A stretch of DNA of 64,000 nucleotides from Bacillota bacterium (lineage in GTDB: Bacteria > Bacillota > Clostridia > Peptostreptococcales > Anaerovoracaceae): the NCBI GenBank assembly GCA_029008005.1, contig JAQXIX010000029.1, forward strand, positions 1-64,000. Reading direction: 5' to 3'. The translations under genes were made by a program, and so were the position numbers. The notes under the pieces are model-generated. The model did not search any database and was not told the DNA's origin. It saw only the letters and a program-made list of their open reading frames with translations. Positions 52,853 through 62,287 of the stretch are shown piece by piece (positions within the stretch are counted from its first letter, which is position 1; each line of letters opens with the position of its first letter).

Positions 52853-54067
52853 ATGACGACAGAACTTAACAGAGAACATATTTTAATAGTAAGATGCGGT
52901 GAAGTCGCCCTTAAGGGAATGAATAAACCGTATTTCGAGAGAATGCTCCTGGAGCGAATCAAAAAACTTCTGAAAAAATTTGACGGAATCAAGGCTTACA
53001 GACATGAGGGGCTTATATTCGTCAGAGCAGATAAAGAATTAAATCCCGGTTCGGAGGGAAGACAGAAGATAATCAGAGAAATAGGCAAGGTGTTCGGCGT
53101 AGCCTCAATAAGTCCGGCAATGGAATGCCTTAGTACAATGGAGTCAATCGGCAGTACGGCTGTTGACTACATGATGGAGGCAATTGAAGAAAGAGGCGTT
53201 AAGACATTTAAGGTCGAAGCCAAGAGAGCCGACAAAAACTTCCCGGTCAAGTCTCCGGATATAGCACGGCAAATCGGTGCGGCAGTTCTTAAGGGCTGCA
53301 AAGTGCTCAAGGTTGATGTACATAATCCGGATGTCAGACTCTTTGTGGACGTAAGACATGATCAGTCATTTATATATCAGGATAAAATACCGGGATTCGG
53401 AGGCCTTCCGCTTGGCACAAACGGCAAGGGAATGACACTTCTCAGCGGAGGAATAGATTCGCCTGTATCAACATGGATGATGGCGAAGAGAGGAATGCTT
53501 ATTGAAGCTGTTCATTTTCATTCGTTTCCGTACACAAGTCAGAGGGCCAGAGAGAAAGTTGAAGAACTTGCGTCTATTATTGCCACATACTGCGGCAGAT
53601 TCAAGATGCATGTAATAAATATTCTGCCGATTCAGGAACAGATTGTACAGAACTGTCCCGAAGAGGAAACGACAATCCTCGTAAGACGATTTATGATGCG
53701 TATTGCACAGGAACTTGCTAAAGAGACGGAGTGCAATATGCTCATTACAGGAGAAAACCTGGGACAGGTTGCCAGCCAGACAGCAGAGGCCCTTACAGTA
53801 ACAGATGCATGTGTGAACATGCCTGTAATGAGGCCTTTGATAGGGATGGACAAGGTTGACATTATGGATCTGGCACAGGAAATAGGCACATACGAGAAAT
53901 CCATCGAACCATATGAAGACTGCTGTACAGTATTCCTGCCGAAACATCCGACAACTAAACCGAAGCTTGAGAGAATACTTGAATCAGAAAGCAGGCTTGA
54001 CTGTGAGAAACTCATAAGAGAAGCAGTTGAAAGCAGAGAAACAGTGAATATATTCCCAGAGGGATAA
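52853..54067 (+). CDS. thiI: tRNA 4-thiouridine synthase ThiI
   Basis: A 404-residue enzyme that adenylates and thiolates U8 of tRNA. An N-terminal ferredoxin-like/THUMP region (LIVRCGEVALKGMNKPYFE; VKTFKVEAKRADKNFP) precedes the PP-loop ATPase motif LLSGGIDSPVS. The C-terminal rhodanese domain of the E. coli enzyme is absent, the usual form in Firmicutes. It receives sulfur from the preceding desulfurase. Confidence 0.95.
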   Translation: MTTELNREHILIVRCGEVALKGMNKPYFERMLLERIKKLLKKFDGIKAYRHEGLIFVRADKELNPGSEGRQKIIREIGKVFGVASISPAMECLSTMESIGSTAVDYMMEAIEERGVKTFKVEAKRADKNFPVKSPDIARQIGAAVLKGCKVLKVDVHNPDVRLFVDVRHDQSFIYQDKIPGFGGLPLGTNGKGMTLLSGGIDSPVSTWMMAKRGMLIEAVHFHSFPYTSQRAREKVEELASIIATYCGRFKMHVINILPIQEQIVQNCPEEETTILVRRFMMRIAQELAKETECNMLITGENLGQVASQTAEALTVTDACVNMPVMRPLIGMDKVDIMDLAQEIGTYEKSIEPYEDCCTVFLPKHPTTKPKLERILESESRLDCEKLIREAVESRETVNIFPEG

Positions 54068-54088
54068 AAGAGAGAAAGAGAGAAGAAT

Positions 54089-55828
54089 ATGACAAAGAAA
54101 ATAATGCTTGGAAATGAAGCCTTTGCAAGAGGTGCATGGGAAGCAGGGGTTAAAGTGGTGTCATCCTATCCGGGAACACCGAGTACAGAGGTTACGGAAA
54201 GTGCTGCTAAATACGACGAGATGTACGTAGAATGGGCTCCGAACGAGAAAGTCGGAGTTGAAGTTGCCATGGGTGCTTCACTGGGCGGAGTAAGAGCCCT
54301 TTCATGTATGAAGCATGTAGGCCTTAATGTGGCTGCAGATCCTTTTTATACTGCAGCATATACAGGTGTTACGGGTGGAATGGTAGTGCTGGTTGCCGAT
54401 GATAACGGATGCCATTCGAGTCAGAACGAGCAGGATTCAAGATATCACGGCAGAGCAGCCGGAGTGCCTGTGATTGAACCTTCAGATGCACAGGAATGCA
54501 AGGATTTTATCAAGCTGGCATATGATATCAGTGAGAAATACGATACGGTTGTTCTCATGAGAAGCAACACGAGAGTCTCCCATTCAAGAGGTATCGTCGA
54601 GCTCAGTGAGAGAATTGAGAAGGAAGAGATCCCGTATGAGAAGAATATGAGCAAATACGTGGCTATGCCTGCAATGGCGAGGAAGCTCCACGTAGCACAG
54701 GAAAAACGCTTGGCTGATATTACAGCTGACAGCTCTGTTCTCGGTCTGAACAGAGTGGACAAAGGCGACGGCAAAATAGGAATTATTACAAGCGGCATAT
54801 GCTATCAGTATGTTAAAGAGGCGCTGCCTGAGGTTTCTGTTCTGAAGCTGGGACTTGTTAATCCTATTTCTAAAAAAGAAATTGAGGATTTTGCGGGAAC
54901 AGTAGAAAACCTCTATATTATTGAGGAAGGAAATGCGTTCCTGGAGGAACAGATAAGAGCCATGGGCATTAAGGTTGCCGGCGGCAAGGATATGTTCACA
55001 ATTCAGGGTGAATACAGTGCCAACATGATAAGAAAGGCTTTCGGAAGAGATTTACCGGAAAGTGCAGTTGAATCGGTTGATGACGCACCGGGAAGACCTC
55101 CTCTTCTCTGTGCAGGATGTCCGCACAAAGGACTGTTCTACGTTCTCAGCAAGCTGAAGACTACGGTTCTCGGAGATATCGGATGTTATACACTGGCGGC
55201 ACTGCCTCCTACATCGGCAATGGATACGACGCTCTGCATGGGTGCATCGATTACAATGGCTCATGGATTCGAAAAAGCCACGGGAAGCAGCGAAAATACA
55301 GTAGCTGTGCTGGGAGATTCAACTTTCTTCCACTCGGGGATTACAGGACTCATTAACATGAGCTATAACGAATCAAAAGGAACTGTAATTATTCTTGATA
55401 ACAGAATTACCGGTATGACAGGACATCAGGATAACCCTGCAAGCGGCAGAAATGCCAAGGGTGAAATGGCTCCGGCAGTTAATATTGAAGCTCTTGTTAA
55501 AGCGTGCGGTGTTAAGAATGTAAGGGTTGTAGATCCTCTTGACGTTAAGAAGGTTGAAGAAGTACTTAAAGAAGAAATATACAGAGATGAGCTTTCTGTA
55601 GTGATTACAAGAAGACCGTGTGCGCTGATCGTTAAGCAGTCGAACATTCCTTGTGAAGTGACGGATAAGTGCAAGAACTGCAGGCTCTGCATGAAGGTGG
55701 GCTGTCCGGCAATCGAGCTTAAAGACGGAAAGCCGTTCATTGCATCAGACAGATGCGTAGGCTGTGGACTTTGCATGAATGTATGTCCGTTTGATGCCAT
55801 TAAGAGCACAGGAAAGGAGAACAGATAA
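54089..55828 (+). CDS. iorA: Indolepyruvate ferredoxin oxidoreductase, alpha subunit
   Basis: Thiamine-diphosphate enzyme that oxidises aryl pyruvates (from Trp, Phe, Tyr) to aryl-acetyl-CoA and reduces ferredoxin; 579 residues. The N terminus LGNEAFARGAWEAGVKVVSSYPGTPSTE is the pyrimidine-binding part; ILGDSTFFHSGITGL-like residues hold the ThDP site; the C-terminal end has two [4Fe-4S] clusters (CKNCRLCMKVGC and CVGCGLCMNVCP). The beta subunit follows without a gap. Confidence 0.94.
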   Translation: MTKKIMLGNEAFARGAWEAGVKVVSSYPGTPSTEVTESAAKYDEMYVEWAPNEKVGVEVAMGASLGGVRALSCMKHVGLNVAADPFYTAAYTGVTGGMVVLVADDNGCHSSQNEQDSRYHGRAAGVPVIEPSDAQECKDFIKLAYDISEKYDTVVLMRSNTRVSHSRGIVELSERIEKEEIPYEKNMSKYVAMPAMARKLHVAQEKRLADITADSSVLGLNRVDKGDGKIGIITSGICYQYVKEALPEVSVLKLGLVNPISKKEIEDFAGTVENLYIIEEGNAFLEEQIRAMGIKVAGGKDMFTIQGEYSANMIRKAFGRDLPESAVESVDDAPGRPPLLCAGCPHKGLFYVLSKLKTTVLGDIGCYTLAALPPTSAMDTTLCMGASITMAHGFEKATGSSENTVAVLGDSTFFHSGITGLINMSYNESKGTVIILDNRITGMTGHQDNPASGRNAKGEMAPAVNIEALVKACGVKNVRVVDPLDVKKVEEVLKEEIYRDELSVVITRRPCALIVKQSNIPCEVTDKCKNCRLCMKVGCPAIELKDGKPFIASDRCVGCGLCMNVCPFDAIKSTGKENR

Positions 55829-56401
55829 ATGGATAAGAATATACTCATAGTCGGTGTCGGTGGACAGGGCACGCTTCTGGCCAGTGTTCTTCTGGGAAAT
55901 CTGGCTCTTGATTCAGGTTATGATGTTAAACTCAGTGAGGTTCACGGTATGTCCCAGAGAGGCGGAGATGTTGTGACTCACGTAAAAATAAGTGACAGCA
56001 AAGTCAGCTCACCGCTTATTGAGAAAGGTGAGGCAGACATGATAATAGGCTTCGAGAAGCTTGAAGCCTACAGATGGCTCCCGTATCTTAAGAAAGGCGG
56101 AGAGTGCTTCGTGAACGATCATCAGATTATGCCTATGCCGGTTGTACTGGGAAAAGCCCAGTATCCGGAAGGTGTTGATGAGACAGTAAGAGATAATGCA
56201 GGGAAGGTTGTGTCTTTTAATGCTCTTGAGGTTGCGGAAGAGTGCGGAAGCAGCAAGGCTGTAAATGTTGTTTTGCTCGGCGCGGCATCAAAGAGCCTTC
56301 CTTTCAGCGAAGAACAGTGGATAAAAGTGATTGAGGAGAATGTTAAACCTAAGTTCGTTGAATTAAACAGGGAGGCCTTTATTAAGGGAGCAAGACAATA
56401 G
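55829..56401 (+). CDS. iorB: Indolepyruvate ferredoxin oxidoreductase, beta subunit
   Basis: A 190-residue subunit of the 2-oxoacid oxidoreductase gamma-type fold. GVGGQGTLLASVLLG is the CoA/nucleotide-binding opening, and SEVHGMSQRGGDVVTHVKI is the family signature. It completes IorAB. The ATG follows directly on the iorA stop codon. Confidence 0.93.
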   Translation: MDKNILIVGVGGQGTLLASVLLGNLALDSGYDVKLSEVHGMSQRGGDVVTHVKISDSKVSSPLIEKGEADMIIGFEKLEAYRWLPYLKKGGECFVNDHQIMPMPVVLGKAQYPEGVDETVRDNAGKVVSFNALEVAEECGSSKAVNVVLLGAASKSLPFSEEQWIKVIEENVKPKFVELNREAFIKGARQ

Positions 56402-56454
56402 CTCCCCTTAACGAGACCACGCTGTAATATTAACGCAAAGAAAGGAAGACATTT

Positions 56455-57753
56455 ATGATTTGGAACAAGGAAATGGAATGTGCAGATCGCGAAACCATGC
56501 GCGCACTGCAGCTTGAGAAGTTACAGGGAACCGTGAAGTATGCATACGAAAGAGTGCCTCATTACAAAGAAGCTTTTGACAAGGCAGGAGTTAAGCCTGA
56601 AGATATCAAAACTCTTGAGGACATAGCTAAGTTGCCTTTTATTACAAAAGAAGATCTGGCGGCAAATTATCCTACAGGACTCTTCGCACAGCCGATGTCG
56701 GAAATTAAGAGAATTCATGCATCTTCAGGAACTACAGGTAAGCCGAAAATTGCAGGATATACTCAGAGTGACCTGGATATGTGGGGTGAGTGTGTTGCCA
56801 GAGGCCTGACAATGGCAGGAGCCGATGAGAATGACATAGTTCATGTATCATACGGATACGGTCTCTTTACAGGAGGTCTCGGAGCACATATAGGAGCTGA
56901 GACAATCGGAGCAACAGTTATCCCTATGAGCAGCGGAAATACGCAGAAACAGCTTATGTTCATGCAGGATATGAAGAGTACTGTTCTCTGCTGTACACCT
57001 TCGTATGCGCTTACTTTGGCTGAGGGTCTTAAGAAGGCAGGTCTTACACCAGATGATATTTATCTTAAGGCAGGTGTGTTCGGTGCTGAACCATGGACTC
57101 AGGGTATGAGAGACGAAATCGAGAAGGGACTTGGCCTTAAAGCTCACGATATCTACGGACTTTCGGAAATCATGGGACCGGGAGTTTCAATGAGCTGTGC
57201 ATATAATTGCGGAATGCACATTCAGGAAGACTATTTCTATGTTGAAATTATAGATCCGGATACACTGGAAGTACTTCCAGACGGTGAAAAGGGAGAACTT
57301 GTAATAACTACTATCGGCAAGGAAGGAATGCCTCTTATCAGATACAGAACAAGAGATATCTGCTACCTTATGAGAGAAAAGTGCGAATGCGGCAGAACAA
57401 CTGTCAGAATGAGCCGTGTATTCGGAAGAACAGACGATATGCTCATTATCAGAGGCGTAAACGTATTCCCGTCACAGGTTGAAACAGTAATCGCCAAGTT
57501 TGACGAAATTACAATGAACTACAAGCTCTATGTCGGAAGAGAAAATAACAAGGATACTTTCGAAATGGCAGTAGAACTTGCCGAAGGTCTTGAACTTGAT
57601 GATATCGCAACTGTGGAAGCATTGAGAACAAAAGTGGATCACGCTATGAGAGATATGCTCGGAATCGGATGTAAAATCAGATTCCTCAACGCAGGTACGC
57701 TGCCTAGAAGTGAAGGCAAGGCAGTCAGAGTTGAAGATACAAGGAGGTTATAA
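56455..57753 (+). CDS. paaK: Phenylacetate-CoA ligase-type AMP ligase
   Basis: A 432-residue aryl-acetate CoA ligase: ATP-binding HASSGTTGKPKI, the GLSEIMGPGVS motif, and the C-terminal RGVNVFPSQVE segment typical of PaaK. It makes CoA esters of arylacetates or, acting in reverse, saves ATP from aryl-acetyl-CoA formed by IorAB. The cluster iorA-iorB-paaK-ACT supports a role in aromatic amino-acid oxidation. AAAGGAAG lies before the ATG. Confidence 0.9.
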   Translation: MIWNKEMECADRETMRALQLEKLQGTVKYAYERVPHYKEAFDKAGVKPEDIKTLEDIAKLPFITKEDLAANYPTGLFAQPMSEIKRIHASSGTTGKPKIAGYTQSDLDMWGECVARGLTMAGADENDIVHVSYGYGLFTGGLGAHIGAETIGATVIPMSSGNTQKQLMFMQDMKSTVLCCTPSYALTLAEGLKKAGLTPDDIYLKAGVFGAEPWTQGMRDEIEKGLGLKAHDIYGLSEIMGPGVSMSCAYNCGMHIQEDYFYVEIIDPDTLEVLPDGEKGELVITTIGKEGMPLIRYRTRDICYLMREKCECGRTTVRMSRVFGRTDDMLIIRGVNVFPSQVETVIAKFDEITMNYKLYVGRENNKDTFEMAVELAEGLELDDIATVEALRTKVDHAMRDMLGIGCKIRFLNAGTLPRSEGKAVRVEDTRRL

Positions 57754-57755
57754 TC

Positions 57756-58181
57756 ATGATTATCAAGCAGGTTTCAATTTTTGTAGAGAATGAGACAGGT
57801 AGATTGTATGATCTTATGCAGACACTGGCTGACAAGGAAATCAATCTCAATGCAGCAACAATTGCCGAAACAGGAGAATACGGCATTCTGAGATGTATCG
57901 TTCAGGAACCTGAAAAGGTTGTCGAAATTCTCAGGAACTGCAATTATTCTGCCAGCCTTTCGGATGTTATAGCTGTTGCAATCGAAAACAAAGCCGGAGG
58001 ACTTAATAAAGTTCTTAAAATCCTTGCTGAGAAGAATATTGCTGTTAAGTATATTTATTCCACAATGCAGAGTGATAAGGATGAAGCGGCAATTATGGTA
58101 AAAGTAAATGATCCTCAGAAGGCTATTGATATTCTCGAGGCAGAGGGTGTTAAGCTCTTTGCTCTTGAAGATCTGAAATAG
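57756..58181 (+). CDS. Protein with tandem ACT domains
   Basis: A 141-residue protein made of two ACT domains: residues 1-70 (QVSIFVENETGRLYDLMQTL) and 70-141 (VIAVAIENKAGGLNKVLKIL). ACT domains bind amino acids and control enzymes. The gene starts three bases after paaK and probably regulates the ligase or senses aromatic amino acids; ACT proteins often follow paaK/iorA in clostridia. No catalytic motif is present. Confidence 0.88.
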   Translation: MIIKQVSIFVENETGRLYDLMQTLADKEINLNAATIAETGEYGILRCIVQEPEKVVEILRNCNYSASLSDVIAVAIENKAGGLNKVLKILAEKNIAVKYIYSTMQSDKDEAAIMVKVNDPQKAIDILEAEGVKLFALEDLK

Positions 58182-58205
58182 TCGAATTGATTAGAAGGGG
58201 TTAAA

Positions 58206-58988
58206 ATGGGAAACAAAGCTGTTAAGAGAAAAAACGGAAAATCGGCCATGGGCTACGGAAGTAAGATAGTATTGATGATTTGTCTGATAGTTTTCTGTGC
58301 TTCCGCAGCTTGTCTTGCCGATTATTTTCATAAAAACTATTTCAAGGTTCAAAAAGAAGCGAAGCAGCTGGCTGAAAAGAGCAAAGACAGAAAAGGGCTG
58401 CTGGAGCTCTATGAAGAAAATAATGATCTGATAGGCTGGATTAAAGTAGATAATACTAAAATAGACTATCCGGTTATGCAGACGAAGTCTCAGCCGGAGT
58501 ATTATCTGCGCAAAGATTTTGAGAAAAATTATTCTCTGGCCGGAACGCCTTTTATTGATGCGGGAAGCGACATTGAAGAGCCGACTTTTAACTGGCTGAT
58601 TTACGGTCATAATATGAAAAGCGGTGTAATGTTCCATGATCTTCTTAAATATGAAGAAAAGGAGTTTATGGAGTCGAATCCGGCATTCACCTTAAGCGTA
58701 ATCAAAAAAACAGAAGAAGGTTTATCTGTTGAAAAAGACAAATACAGAATTGTTGCGGCCTGTTATTCAGAAGTAAGATCTGAGGATGACAAAGCCTTCA
58801 AATATTACAAATATTCATCCTATACAGATGAGAAAATGTTTGAGGAGTTTGTAAAGGGCATAAAAAACGAATCCTGCTATGATACGGGAATTACACCTGC
58901 GTACGGTGACCAGCTTGTCACACTGTCAACATGTGCATACCATACGGAAAACGGCAGGTTTTATGTGGTTGGTGTGAAGCAGAATTAG
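58206..58988 (+). CDS. Class B sortase
   Basis: Membrane-anchored transpeptidase of 260 residues that fixes secreted proteins to the cell wall. An N-terminal helix lies at about 19-38. Catalytic residues are His135 (LIYGHNMKSG), Cys243 (VTLSTCAY) and Arg251 (ENGRFYVV). The spacing and the GHNM/TLSTC motifs fit class B. No substrate with a sorting signal is seen in the window, so its target is elsewhere. AGAAGGGG lies before the ATG; a strong bidirectional terminator follows. Confidence 0.93.
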   Translation: MGNKAVKRKNGKSAMGYGSKIVLMICLIVFCASAACLADYFHKNYFKVQKEAKQLAEKSKDRKGLLELYEENNDLIGWIKVDNTKIDYPVMQTKSQPEYYLRKDFEKNYSLAGTPFIDAGSDIEEPTFNWLIYGHNMKSGVMFHDLLKYEEKEFMESNPAFTLSVIKKTEEGLSVEKDKYRIVAACYSEVRSEDDKAFKYYKYSSYTDEKMFEEFVKGIKNESCYDTGITPAYGDQLVTLSTCAYHTENGRFYVVGVKQN

Positions 58989-58996
58989 AAACAAGA

Positions 58997-59028
58997 AAAA
59001 AGAGCGATCTGTTCGAATCGCTCTTTTT
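58997..59028. terminator. Bidirectional terminator
   Basis: AAAAAGAGCGAT and ATCGCTCTTTTT form a 12-bp stem with an eight-base loop and A/T runs on both sides. It lies between the sortase gene and the end of the ilv operon. Confidence 0.9.
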
Positions 59029-59039
59029 ATATGCTTAAA

Positions 59040-60698
59040 TTATTTCATTACGGCTCCGTGGGCTGCTGAGTCTACGTAACGCTGATATCTTACAAGCCAG
59101 CCGCCTGTAACAGTCGGTTCAGGTGCAACGTAGCTTTCGCGACGTTTAGCGAATTCTTCTTCGCTAACCTGAGCGTTTATCTTAGCACCAGGAATATCTA
59201 TTTCGATAATGTCGCCTTCCTCAAGGAGTCCGATGTTTCCGCCGGCAGCTGCCTCAGGGCAGACATGACCGATAGAAGCGCCTCTGCTGGCTCCGCTGAA
59301 ACGACCGTCAGTAATAAGTGCAACAGTCTTATCAAGCTTCATTCCGGCGAGAGCACTTGTAGGATTGAGCATTTCTCTCATTCCCGGACCGCCCTTAGGG
59401 CCTTCGTATCTGATAACAACAACATCACCGTCCTTGATTTTGCCGTCGTAAATTGCTGCAATAGCATCATCCTCGCTGTTGAATACTCTGGCAGGACCAC
59501 TGTGAACGAGCATCTCAGGGGCAACTGCACTTCTTTTAACAACGCATCCGTCCTGAGCGATATTTCCCCACATAATGGCTATTCCGCCTGTTTCGCTGTA
59601 AGGATCTGATACCGGTCTTATGCAGTTTGTGTCTTTAATATGTGCGCCTTCGATATTCTCGGCAACGGTTTTACCTGTTGCAGTGATAAGAGAAGTGTCG
59701 ATAACCCCAATCTTATCAAGTTCGGCAAGTACAGCCGGAAGCCCGCCTGCATTGTTCAGGTCATGCATATGCGTAGGACCTGCAGGTGCCAGATGACAAA
59801 GGTTTGGAACCTTGCCGCTGTATTCGTTAAAAAGCTTAAGGTCGAAGTCAACACCTGCTTCATTGGCAATGGCCAGAAGGTGAAGAACTGTGTTTGATGA
59901 ACAACCGAGAGCCATATCGCATGCCAGGGCATTTCTTAAGGATTTCTCGTTGATAATGTCACGAGCTTTAATATCCTTTTCGACAAGATTCATAATCGCC
60001 ATACCTGCATGTTTAGCGAGCATGATTCTGCCGCTGTGTACAGCCGGAATAGTGCCGTTGCCGGGAAGAGCGATTCCTACTGCTTCGGCCAGACAGTTAA
60101 TGCTGTTTGCAGTATACATACCGGAGCATGAACCGCAGCCCGGACATACGTTTTCTTCGAATTCGTTCAGACCGGCTTCATCGATTATTCCGGCTTTGTA
60201 TGAACCGACAGCCTCAAACATTTTACTGAGACTTGTTTCCTGTCCGTTAACAAGTCCTGACATCATAGGACCGCCGGAGCATACTACTGCAGGAATATTC
60301 ATTCTAACAGCAGCCATAATCATGCCGGGAACAATTTTGTCACAGTTTGGAATCAGTACAAGACCATCAAAGGCATGTGCCATAGTCATTGTTTCAACGC
60401 TGTCGGCAATAAGCTCTCTGCTTGCCAGAGAGTATTTCATTCCAATGTGACCCATTGCGATTCCATCGCAAACGCCAATAGCAGGGACTTCAATAGGTGT
60501 TCCGCCGGCCATGCGAACACCGGCCTTAACAGCTTCGGCTACTTTATCCAGATGCACATGACCCGGAACGATTTCACTCTTAGCGGAAACAACTCCGATA
60601 AGAGGTCTTTCAAGCTCTTCGCGAGTATATCCCATGGCGTAGAAGAGGCTCCTGTTCGGAGCTCTTTCTGCGCCTTTTGTTACTGTATCACTTCTCAT
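59040..60698 (-). CDS. ilvD: Dihydroxy-acid dehydratase
   Basis: Iron-sulfur enzyme of valine/isoleucine biosynthesis; converts 2,3-dihydroxy-3-methyl acids to 2-oxoacids. The 552-residue length is normal. Signature parts are [31 protein letters not shown] with a cluster Cys, [16 protein letters not shown], and near the C terminus [17 protein letters not shown]. Last gene of the ilvB-ilvN-ilvC-ilvD operon, 14 bases after ilvC. Confidence 0.96.
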   Translation of the reverse strand: MRSDTVTKGAERAPNRSLFYAMGYTREELERPLIGVVSAKSEIVPGHVHLDKVAEAVKAGVRMAGGTPIEVPAIGVCDGIAMGHIGMKYSLASRELIADSVETMTMAHAFDGLVLIPNCDKIVPGMIMAAVRMNIPAVVCSGGPMMSGLVNGQETSLSKMFEAVGSYKAGIIDEAGLNEFEENVCPGCGSCSGMYTANSINCLAEAVGIALPGNGTIPAVHSGRIMLAKHAGMAIMNLVEKDIKARDIINEKSLRNALACDMALGCSSNTVLHLLAIANEAGVDFDLKLFNEYSGKVPNLCHLAPAGPTHMHDLNNAGGLPAVLAELDKIGVIDTSLITATGKTVAENIEGAHIKDTNCIRPVSDPYSETGGIAIMWGNIAQDGCVVKRSAVAPEMLVHSGPARVFNSEDDAIAAIYDGKIKDGDVVVIRYEGPKGGPGMREMLNPTSALAGMKLDKTVALITDGRFSGASRGASIGHVCPEAAAGGNIGLLEEGDIIEIDIPGAKINAQVSEEEFAKRRESYVAPEPTVTGGWLVRYQRYVDSAAHGAVMK

Positions 60699-60712
60699 AA
60701 TTTGTCCTCAGA

Positions 60713-61708
60713 TTATTTTTTTAACCAGCTCATCATCTTTCTAAGTTCAGCACCTACTGTGCAGAGAAGGTGAGAAGCCTCTCTCTTACGTGTTGCCAGG
60801 AACTTAGCCTTGCCGCCTGCATTGAATTCCTGAATGAATTCTGATGCGAAAGTTCCGTCCTGAATCTCAGTAAGAACCTGTTTCATTTCTTTTCTTGTTT
60901 CTTCTGTAATGAGTCTCTTTCCTGTTCTGTAATCACCGTATTCTGCTGTATTTGAAATTGAGTATCTCATCTTGTCGAAGCCGCCTTCGTTAATCAGGTC
61001 AACAATCAGTTTCATTTCATGGATACATTCGAAGTATGCCATTTCAGGAGCATAACCGGCTTCTACGAGAGTATCGAATCCGGCCTTCATAAGCTCAGTA
61101 ACACCACCGCAGAGAACAGCCTGTTCGCCGAAGAGGTCTGTTTCAGTTTCTTCTTTGAAAGTTGTTTCCAGGATTCCTGCTCTTCCTGCACCGATTCCTG
61201 AAGCATATGCCAAAGCATAGTCCTTAGCTTTTCCTGAAGCATCCTGATAAACGGCGATCAGTGAAGGAACTCCTCTGCCTTCGAGGTACTGGCTTCTTAC
61301 AGTGTGTCCAGGTCCCTTAGGAGCAATCATGATAACATCATTGTCAGCCTTAGGGGTAATCTGGTTAAAGTGAATGTTGAAGCCGTGTGCAAATGCAAGA
61401 ACATCGCCTTCCTTCATGTGCTTTTCTACCTGGTTTTTATAGATATCAGCAGCCAGTTCATCCGGTACGAGCATCATAACGATATCTCCTGCTTCTGCAG
61501 CAGATTCAATGTCCATAACTTTAAGACCTGCAGCTTCTGCCTTTGCAGTATGTGATGAACCCGGTCTGAGACCTACAACTACGTTGCAGCCGCTTTCATT
61601 AAGGTTCATTGCGTGGGCATGACCCTGTGAACCGAAACCGAGAATAGCAACAGTCTTTCCGTCCAGCATTCCTAAATTACAATCTGTGTCATAGTATTTT
61701 TTTATCAT
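60713..61708 (-). CDS. ilvC: Ketol-acid reductoisomerase
   Basis: Second enzyme of the branched-chain pathway: isomerises and reduces acetolactate with NAD(P)H. 331 residues, the short class I form. Rossmann motif [15 protein letters not shown]; cofactor-specificity loop [16 protein letters not shown] with Arg and Ser residues that suggest NADPH; metal-binding region around [21 protein letters not shown] lies before the ATG. Confidence 0.96.
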   Translation of the reverse strand: MIKKYYDTDCNLGMLDGKTVAILGFGSQGHAHAMNLNESGCNVVVGLRPGSSHTAKAEAAGLKVMDIESAAEAGDIVMMLVPDELAADIYKNQVEKHMKEGDVLAFAHGFNIHFNQITPKADNDVIMIAPKGPGHTVRSQYLEGRGVPSLIAVYQDASGKAKDYALAYASGIGAGRAGILETTFKEETETDLFGEQAVLCGGVTELMKAGFDTLVEAGYAPEMAYFECIHEMKLIVDLINEGGFDKMRYSISNTAEYGDYRTGKRLITEETRKEMKQVLTEIQDGTFASEFIQEFNAGGKAKFLATRKREASHLLCTVGAELRKMMSWLKK

Positions 61709-61757
61709 GATTTTCTCCTTTCAATCATTATATTATTTTTATATTTTGTATTTAATA

Positions 61758-62276
61758 CTAATTCTGTTCCGATGAATCCGATATGCCTGCGTCACCTCTG
61801 TTTATTCCGGTAACGCCTGTACGGCATACGTCAACAATTTCATAGCAGCTCATCATATCCATAAAACCGTTTATTTTTTCTGTTGAGCCTGTCAACTCGA
61901 CAATAAGGCTTTTTCTGGACAGATCCACTATTCTGCCTCTGTATATTTCCACGATTTCTCTTATCTGAGAGCGATCCTTTTTATCTGCTTTTATTTTCAG
62001 AAGCAGCAGTTCTCTGTAAATGCTCTTGGAATCCATAATATCAATTGTTTTGACGAATTCCTGTTTCGCTGTCTGAGTAAGAATCTGATCGAATTTTCTG
62101 TCGTCGCCTGTAGTGGCGATTGTAATTCGCGTCAGCGTGGGATCGTTAGTCGGTGAGGCTGTAAATGAATCTATATTGAAACCGCGCCTTCCGAAGAGGC
62201 TTCCCAGCCTTGCCGTAACTCCCGGCTCGTTGACAACCAGGATACTGAGAATCTCGCTTCTCTCTGTTTTATCCAT
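61758..62276 (-). CDS. ilvN: Acetolactate synthase, regulatory subunit
   Basis: A 172-residue regulatory subunit. The N-terminal ACT domain (ILVVNEPGVTARLGSLFGRRG) binds valine for feedback inhibition; the C-terminal domain follows at about residue 85. It starts 11 bases after the catalytic subunit with AAAGGAGG upstream. Confidence 0.95.
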   Translation of the reverse strand: MDKTERSEILSILVVNEPGVTARLGSLFGRRGFNIDSFTASPTNDPTLTRITIATTGDDRKFDQILTQTAKQEFVKTIDIMDSKSIYRELLLLKIKADKKDRSQIREIVEIYRGRIVDLSRKSLIVELTGSTEKINGFMDMMSCYEIVDVCRTGVTGINRGDAGISDSSEQN

Positions 62277-62287
62277 GGTAACCTCCT

